Positions 59,469-64,000 of a stretch of 64,000 nucleotides of DNA are shown here, piece by piece. This DNA is from Polynucleobacter sp. MG-5-Ahmo-C2. Its GTDB lineage: Bacteria; Pseudomonadota; Gammaproteobacteria; Burkholderiales; Burkholderiaceae. The translations under genes and the position numbers were made by a program. Under the pieces are notes generated by a model. It saw only the letters and a program-made list of their open reading frames with translations, searched no databases and had not been told where the DNA came from. Each line of letters begins with the position of its first letter. Within the stretch, counting starts at the first letter, position 1. The DNA is taken from the NCBI RefSeq assembly GCF_018687735.1, contig NZ_CP061304.1, forward strand, positions 1 to 64,000, read 5' to 3'.

Positions 59469-59488
59469 GCGATTAAGGAAAAATAGAT

Positions 59489-59767
59489 ATGACACGTTCA
59501 GCTAAAAAAGGCCCATTTTGCGAAGCCAGCTTGGTAAATAAAGTTGAAGTCGCACAAGCCAACAAAGACAAGAAGCCGATCAAAACTTGGTCACGCCGTT
59601 CAACAATTCTTCCAGACTTTATCGGTCTGACAATTGCTGTACACAACGGTCGTCAACACGTTCCGGTTTATGTATCAGAAAACATGGTGGGTCATAAGTT
59701 AGGCGAGTTTGCCTTGACCCGTACTTTCAAAGGTCACGCTGCTGACAAGAAAGTTGTGAAGAAGTAA
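59489..59767 (+). CDS. rpsS: Ribosomal protein uS19
   Basis: S19 is a 30S head protein contacting the A-site tRNA region. The 92-residue protein starts [14 protein letters not shown] and contains [37 protein letters not shown] (segments, residues about 40-75). Length is as in E. coli. Confidence 0.98.
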   Translation: MTRSAKKGPFCEASLVNKVEVAQANKDKKPIKTWSRRSTILPDFIGLTIAVHNGRQHVPVYVSENMVGHKLGEFALTRTFKGHAADKKVVKK

Positions 59768-59777
59768 GGGGATGATG

Positions 59778-60107
59778 ATGGAAGTTAAAGCTACTCACAA
59801 GAGCGCCCGCATTTCAGCGCAAAAGACACGTTTGGTCGCCGACCAAATTCGTGGTTTGCCGATTGCACGCGCATTAAACATTTTGAATTTCAGCCCCAAG
59901 AAAGCTGCCTTCATTGTGAAAAAAGTAGTTGAATCAGCGATTGCAAATGCTGAACACAATAAAGGTGCCGACATTGATGAGCTCAAGGTATCGGCGGTAA
60001 TCGTTGATAAAGGTACATCCTTGAAGCGTTTCACTGCGCGCGCTAAGGGCCGTGGCAATCAAATCGAAAAACAAACTTGTCACATTAGCGTGACCTTGAG
60101 TAACTAA
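59778..60107 (+). CDS. rplV: Ribosomal protein uL22
   Basis: L22 lines the exit tunnel with a long beta hairpin. Three consecutive ATG codons (59772, 59775, 59778) occur. I choose the third because AAGGGG at 59766-59771 is best spaced and MEVKA matches relatives; this gives 109 residues. The tunnel-hairpin region [19 protein letters not shown] is intact. Confidence 0.95.
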   Translation: MEVKATHKSARISAQKTRLVADQIRGLPIARALNILNFSPKKAAFIVKKVVESAIANAEHNKGADIDELKVSAVIVDKGTSLKRFTARAKGRGNQIEKQTCHISVTLSN

Positions 60108-60115
60108 GGAAAGAT

Positions 60116-60943
60116 ATGGGACAAAAGATAAACCCAACCGGATTCCGACTCGCGGTAACGAAGAATTGGACATCACGTTGGTATGCAAACAATACTGATT
60201 TTGCAAAGATGCTGAAAGAGGACGTTGATGTCCGCATCTATCTGAAGAAGAAGTTGAAGAATGCATCTGTTAGCAAAGTAGTGATCGAGCGTCCTGCTAA
60301 GAATGCACGCATCACTATCTATAGCTCACGTCCAGGCGTTGTAATCGGTAAAAAAGGCGAAGATATTGAAGTTCTCCGTCGTGAATTACAAAAGCGCATG
60401 GGTGTTCCAGTTCACGTCAATATTGAAGAAATTCGTAAGCCAGAAGTTGATGCGCAATTGATTGCTGACTCTATTACTCAACAGTTAGAGAAGCGCATCA
60501 TGTTCCGTCGTGCAATGAAGCGTGCAATGCAAAGTGCAATGCGTCTTGGCGCGCAAGGCATCAAGATCATGTCATCCGGTCGTTTAAACGGCGCAGAAAT
60601 TGCTCGTCGCGAATGGTACCGCGAAGGTCGTGTTCCACTTCATACATTGAAGGCGGACATTGACTACGCAACATCAGAAGCTGAAACAACCTACGGCATC
60701 ATCGGCGTAAAGGTTTGGGTTTACAAAGGCGATACATTGGGTCGTGGTGCAGAAGCTCAAGTAGCTGCTCCATCTACAGAACCAGCTGCCGAAGAAAAGA
60801 AAACTCGTCGTGCTCCAAGCAAAACAGCTGCTCGTAAACCAGCTGCTGGCACTGACAAGCCATTAGTTGCTGCTAAACCAGCAGTAAAGCGTGTGCGTAA
60901 GGTCGAAGCACCTGCCGCAGATACGCAGAAGTCAGGAGAGTAA
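60116..60943 (+). CDS. rpsC: Ribosomal protein uS3 with basic C-terminal extension
   Basis: S3 lies at the mRNA entry and has a KH domain. The 275-residue protein has the KH motif [14 protein letters not shown] near 75 and the signature region [23 protein letters not shown] (about 163-185, described). From about residue 215 it carries a 60-residue Ala/Lys/Pro/Arg-rich tail that the 233-residue E. coli protein lacks; similar tails are usual in Burkholderiales. Confidence 0.97.
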   Translation: MGQKINPTGFRLAVTKNWTSRWYANNTDFAKMLKEDVDVRIYLKKKLKNASVSKVVIERPAKNARITIYSSRPGVVIGKKGEDIEVLRRELQKRMGVPVHVNIEEIRKPEVDAQLIADSITQQLEKRIMFRRAMKRAMQSAMRLGAQGIKIMSSGRLNGAEIARREWYREGRVPLHTLKADIDYATSEAETTYGIIGVKVWVYKGDTLGRGAEAQVAAPSTEPAAEEKKTRRAPSKTAARKPAAGTDKPLVAAKPAVKRVRKVEAPAADTQKSGE

Positions 60944-60945
60944 GC

Positions 60946-61359
60946 ATGCTACAACCAAAGCGTCGTAAGTATCGTAAGGAACAAAAAGGCCGTAACACTG
61001 GCGTGGCAACACGCGGTAGCTCTGTAGCCTTTGGTGACTTTGGATTGAAGGCCGTTGGCCGTGGTCGTTTAACTGCTCGTCAAATCGAGTCGGCACGACG
61101 CGCAATGACCCGTCATATTAAACGTGGTGGTCGTATCTGGATTCGTATTTTCCCAGATAAGCCAATTTCACAAAAACCTGCTGAAGTACGTATGGGTAAC
61201 GGTAAAGGTAACCCAGAGTACTACGTAGCTGAAATTCAACCAGGCAAAGTGCTTTACGAGATGGATGGTGTGGATGAAACTTTGGCGCGCGAAGCTTTCA
61301 AGCTTGCTGCCGCTAAATTACCTTTGCAGACCACTTTCGTGATTCGCCACTTAGGTTGA
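60946..61359 (+). CDS. rplP: Ribosomal protein uL16
   Basis: L16 helps organise the A-site and tRNA acceptor binding. The 137-residue protein starts [17 protein letters not shown] and has the signatures [23 protein letters not shown] and [16 protein letters not shown] (segments). It is 2 nt after rpsC. Confidence 0.98.
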   Translation: MLQPKRRKYRKEQKGRNTGVATRGSSVAFGDFGLKAVGRGRLTARQIESARRAMTRHIKRGGRIWIRIFPDKPISQKPAEVRMGNGKGNPEYYVAEIQPGKVLYEMDGVDETLAREAFKLAAAKLPLQTTFVIRHLG

Positions 61360-61373
61360 TCGGGATAGAGATT

Positions 61374-61568
61374 ATGAAAAATAAAGAATTAGCAGCTAAA
61401 GATCTGACTGGCTTGAACGCAGAATTGACAGAGCTCTTAAAGACTAACTTTAAGCTCCGCATGCAAAAAGGCACTCAGCAACTCACTAATACCAGCCAAT
61501 TGGGTAAGACTAAACGCGACATCGCTCGTGTAAAGACTTTTATCACCCAAAAGACTACACAGAAATAA
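61374..61568 (+). CDS. rpmC: Ribosomal protein uL29
   Basis: L29 sits beside L23 at the tunnel exit. The 64-residue protein starts at ATG 61374 ([18 protein letters not shown]). An upstream in-frame ATC/ATG start at 61356 would overlap rplP without family support. [20 protein letters not shown] is the conserved core. Confidence 0.95.
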   Translation: MKNKELAAKDLTGLNAELTELLKTNFKLRMQKGTQQLTNTSQLGKTKRDIARVKTFITQKTTQK

Positions 61569-61580
61569 GGAAAAAGGGCT

Positions 61581-61850
61581 ATGACAGAATTATCTAAACC
61601 CTTACGCCGCACCCTTGTGGGCCGCGTTGTTAGCGACAAAATGCAAAAAACTGTGACGGTGTTAGTTGAGCGTCAAGTTAAGCATCCAGTGATTGGTAAG
61701 TATGTTGGCCAGTCCAAAAAGTACCATGCTCATGACGAAGCTGGCACATACAAGATGGGTGATACCGTTGAAATTGCTGAATCTAAGCCAATTTCACGTA
61801 CTAAATCTTGGGTTGTGACCCGTTTAGTTGAGGGTTCAAAGGGTATTTAA
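61581..61850 (+). CDS. rpsQ: Ribosomal protein uS17
   Basis: S17 is a primary 16S-binding protein. The 89-residue OB-fold protein has [23 protein letters not shown] and the signature [18 protein letters not shown] (segments). It is the last gene of the S10 unit. Confidence 0.98.
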   Translation: MTELSKPLRRTLVGRVVSDKMQKTVTVLVERQVKHPVIGKYVGQSKKYHAHDEAGTYKMGDTVEIAESKPISRTKSWVVTRLVEGSKGI

Positions 61851-61862
61851 GGTATTTTTTAG

Positions 61863-61909
61863 GGGATTTGTGAAGATTCTTCCCAAATCCCTGATTTACG
61901 TAGTAGAAT
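61863..61909 (+). promoter_or_regulatory. S10/spc boundary hairpin and promoter-like -10
   Basis: A hairpin with arms GGGATTTG (61863-61870) and CAAATCCC (61884-61891) encloses a further GAA/TTC pairing and has no T run. It is followed by TAGAAT at 61904-61909 as a candidate -10. The -35 is poor (TCCCAA at 17-bp spacing). After it comes another small hairpin TTCTC/GAGAA (about 61917-61937). Confidence 0.5.
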
Positions 61910-62033
61910 AGAAGGCTTCTCTGGTTTTATTGGAGAATCAGTGTTTTTCATTAATTCCGGGTTTTAACTTTCGTTAAAGCCCATAGACGGAACCAAGACT
62001 GTTTGCCTTTGGCCAATAAGTTGGGGATTAGAA

Positions 62034-62402
62034 ATGATACAAACCGAAAGTAGATTGCAGGTCGCCGATAACACAGGCGCCAGTGAAGTTTTGTGCATCA
62101 AGGTATTGGGCGGCTCTAAGCGTCGTTACGCCAGTATCGGTGATGTCATCAAAGTCAGCGTTAAGTCAGCTGCTCCACGTGGCCGTGTAAAAAAAGGCGA
62201 TATTTATAACGCTGTTGTAGTGAGAACAGCTAAGGGTGTTCGCCGTCCAGACGGTTCATTGATTAAGTTCGATGCAAACGCTGCGGTATTGCTCAACGCT
62301 AAGTTAGAGCCAATTGGCACACGTATCTTCGGACCAGTGACACGCGAATTGCGTACTGAGAAGTTCATGAAGATCGTTTCTCTCGCCCCCGAAGTGATTT
62401 AA
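62034..62402 (+). CDS. rplN: Ribosomal protein uL14
   Basis: L14 forms part of the intersubunit bridge. The 122-residue protein starts [20 protein letters not shown] and contains [19 protein letters not shown] and the ending [19 protein letters not shown] (segments). It is the first gene of the spc operon, preceded by a 183-nt spacer. Confidence 0.98.
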   Translation: MIQTESRLQVADNTGASEVLCIKVLGGSKRRYASIGDVIKVSVKSAAPRGRVKKGDIYNAVVVRTAKGVRRPDGSLIKFDANAAVLLNAKLEPIGTRIFGPVTRELRTEKFMKIVSLAPEVI

Positions 62403-62411
62403 GAGGCTGAT

Positions 62412-62720
62412 ATGAAAAAGATTCGTAAAGGTGATTCCGTAGTTTTGTTGACTGGCCGCGATAAAGGCAAGCAAGGAACTGTAACGGCCGTTCTCGAGAA
62501 CAAATTAGTGATCGAAGGCGTAAATATTTATAAAAAGAGCGTTAAGCCAAACCCAGCTGCAGGTGTAACCGGCGGCATGATTGACAAGACTATGCCTGTT
62601 CACATTTCTAATGTGGCTGTGGTTGACGGTAACGGCAAACCATCACGTGTTGGTATCAAACTCGTTGACGGTAAAAAGCAGCGTTTCCTCAAAACCACTG
62701 GCGCAACTTTAAGCGCATAA
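62412..62720 (+). CDS. rplX: Ribosomal protein uL24
   Basis: L24 is an assembly initiator for the 50S subunit. The 102-residue protein has the KOW motif [20 protein letters not shown] (residues about 5-24) and [10 protein letters not shown]. It is 9 nt after rplN. Confidence 0.98.
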   Translation: MKKIRKGDSVVLLTGRDKGKQGTVTAVLENKLVIEGVNIYKKSVKPNPAAGVTGGMIDKTMPVHISNVAVVDGNGKPSRVGIKLVDGKKQRFLKTTGATLSA

Positions 62721-62736
62721 GGGGCACGGAGAAATT

Positions 62737-63279
62737 ATGAGCACACGTTTCCAAGAACACTACCAAGAAAAAGTTGTTGCTGATTTGATTGCCAAGTTTG
62801 GTTACAAGTCGGTAATGGAAGTTCCACGTATCACCAAGGTTACCCTGAACATGGGCTTGGGCGATGCGGTGAATGACAAGAAAATTATCGAAAATGCAGT
62901 GGGTGATTTAACTAAAGTTGCGGGCCAAAAGCCAGTAGTAACTAAAGCTAAAAAAGCGATTGCTGGATTCAAAATTCGTCAAGGCTACCCAATCGGTGCC
63001 ATGGTGACATTGCGTGGTTCACGCATGTACGAATTCTTGGATCGTTTCGTTACTGTTGCATTGCCACGCGTACGTGACTTCCGCGGTATCTCTGGCAAAG
63101 CATTTGATGGCCGTGGTAACTACAACATTGGCGTTAAAGAACAGATCATTTTCCCTGAAATCGAATACGACAAAATTGATGCCCTCCGTGGCCTCAACAT
63201 CAGTATTACGACGACTGCTAAAACCGACGAAGAAGCAAAAGCTTTGTTGGCAGCATTCAAATTCCCTTTCCGCAATTAA
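62737..63279 (+). CDS. rplE: Ribosomal protein uL5
   Basis: L5 binds 5S rRNA and touches P-site tRNA. The 180-residue protein has [18 protein letters not shown] near 27 and the conserved [10 protein letters not shown] and [15 protein letters not shown]. Length is standard. Confidence 0.98.
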   Translation: MSTRFQEHYQEKVVADLIAKFGYKSVMEVPRITKVTLNMGLGDAVNDKKIIENAVGDLTKVAGQKPVVTKAKKAIAGFKIRQGYPIGAMVTLRGSRMYEFLDRFVTVALPRVRDFRGISGKAFDGRGNYNIGVKEQIIFPEIEYDKIDALRGLNISITTTAKTDEEAKALLAAFKFPFRN

Positions 63280-63288
63280 GAGGCTAAC

Positions 63289-63594
63289 GTGGCAAAACTA
63301 TCCCTAATTGAGCGCGAGAATAAGCGCGCTAAAACTGTAGAGAAGTACGCTGTAAAGCGTGCCGAACTGAAAGCAATCATTGCTGATCAATCACGCAGCG
63401 ATGAAGAGCGCTACGAAGCTCGCTTGAAACTACAGGCACTTCCACGTAACGCAAGCCCGATTCGTCAAAGAAATCGTTGTTCATTAACCGGTCGCCCACG
63501 TGGCACATTCCGTAAGTTCGGTTTGGCTCGTAGCAAGATTCGTGAAATCGCCTTCCGCGGCGAAATCCCCGGTTTAACCAAGGCCAGCTGGTAA
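63289..63594 (+). CDS. rpsN: Ribosomal protein uS14
   Basis: S14 is a late-assembling 30S head protein. The 101-residue protein starts at GTG 63289 and is the zinc-free long form (no CxxC pairs), with [22 protein letters not shown] and the ending [18 protein letters not shown] paralogous zinc-binding form is not seen here. Confidence 0.98.
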   Translation: MAKLSLIERENKRAKTVEKYAVKRAELKAIIADQSRSDEERYEARLKLQALPRNASPIRQRNRCSLTGRPRGTFRKFGLARSKIREIAFRGEIPGLTKASW

Positions 63595-63618
63595 GCGGCG
63601 AAAGAATTAGGAGAACTC

Positions 63619-64000
63619 ATGAGTATCAGCGATCCAATCGCCGACATGTTGACCAGGATCCGCAATGCGCAAGCAGTGCAGAAACCACTAGTCACAATGC
63701 CGTCGTCAAAAGTTAAAGTAGCCATCGCAAAAGTTTTGCAAGATGAAGGCTATATCGAAAGTTTTGAAATCAAAGGCGAAGCAGCTAAGCCAGTGCTCCA
63801 CATTGATCTCAAATACTATGCAGGCCGTCCTGTTATCGAGCGTATTGACCGTGTATCGACGCCAAGTTTACGTATCTATAAAGGCCGTCATGACATTCCA
63901 GAAGTAATGAATGGCTTGGGCATTGCAATTATTTCAACCCCTCAAGGCGTAATGACAGACCGTAAAGCACGTGCAACAGGCGTGGGCGGCGAAGTTATTT
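63619..64000 (+). CDS. rpsH: Ribosomal protein uS8 (cut by window end)
   Basis: S8 is a primary 16S-binding protein, and in E. coli it is the repressor of the spc operon. The ATG at 63619 follows AGGAG. The 127 visible residues start [18 protein letters not shown] and run to TGVGGEVI, so only about four C-terminal residues are missing. It lies 24 nt after rpsN. Confidence 0.97.
   Translation, partial: MSISDPIADMLTRIRNAQAVQKPLVTMPSSKVKVAIAKVLQDEGYIESFEIKGEAAKPVLHIDLKYYAGRPVIERIDRVSTPSLRIYKGRHDIPEVMNGLGIAIISTPQGVMTDRKARATGVGGEVI

Overview
The window is core chromosome of a betaproteobacterium, almost certainly the genus Polynucleobacter (Burkholderiaceae). The evidence is the 16S rRNA sequence, moderate GC, compact layout, and the gene orders dnaA-dnaN-gyrB, mnmG-rsmG-parA-parB-atp and tuf-secE-nusG-rpl-rpo-str-S10-spc. 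Base 1 is the first base of dnaA, so the record was probably rotated to start there. I see no prophage, insertion sequence, CRISPR array or genomic island.

1-6.1 kb: replication start. dnaA and dnaN flank a DnaA-box-rich spacer (probable oriC). gyrB follows, then a SET-domain lysine methyltransferase gene 2 nt downstream of it and a small DUF3717-type protein. 6.1-10.8 kb: a complete branched-chain amino acid-type (HAAT) ABC importer with two ATPases, one binding protein and two permeases, closed by a hairpin. 10.8-11.6 kb: a TSUP-family membrane protein.

11.6-24.3 kb: mnmG-rsmG-parA-parB followed by the full F1Fo ATP synthase set (atpI, B, E, F, H, A, G, D, C) and hemE. Two perfect 16-bp parS centromere sites lie here, one in the mnmG promoter and one inside mnmG. 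Together with ParA, ParB and oriC they form the chromosome-segregation module. 24.3-24.5 kb is an AT-rich spacer with a second set of DnaA boxes in front of priA.

24.5-32.4 kb: mixed housekeeping genes: priA; a leftward group of desaturase, zinc-ribbon microprotein and gcvH; tRNA-Arg; a cytochrome-c5-like membrane anchor with no heme domain; rsmI; a DiaA/GmhA-type SIS protein; a BON-domain lipoprotein; a small cytochrome c; and a GNAT acetyltransferase.

32.4-38.0 kb: one complete rRNA operon (promoter, 16S, tRNA-Ile, tRNA-Ala, 23S, 5S, terminator) with visible boxA sites and precursor processing stems. 38.0-64 kb: the transcription/translation super-cluster. It runs tRNA-Tyr, -Gly, -Thr, tuf, tRNA-Trp, secE, nusG, rplKAJL, rpoBC, rpsLG, fusA, a second tuf identical to the first, rpsJ, then the S10 and spc operons up to rpsH, which is cut by the window end. 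The spacers hold many hairpins and promoter-like sequences, probable sites of autogenous control and attenuation.

No wholly new multi-gene system is visible. The points most worth a second look are the parS-overlapped mnmG promoter, the DnaA boxes before priA, the gyrB-coupled SET enzyme, the heme-less cytochrome anchor, the five-hairpin rplL-rpoB spacer, and the shifted str/S10 operon boundary.
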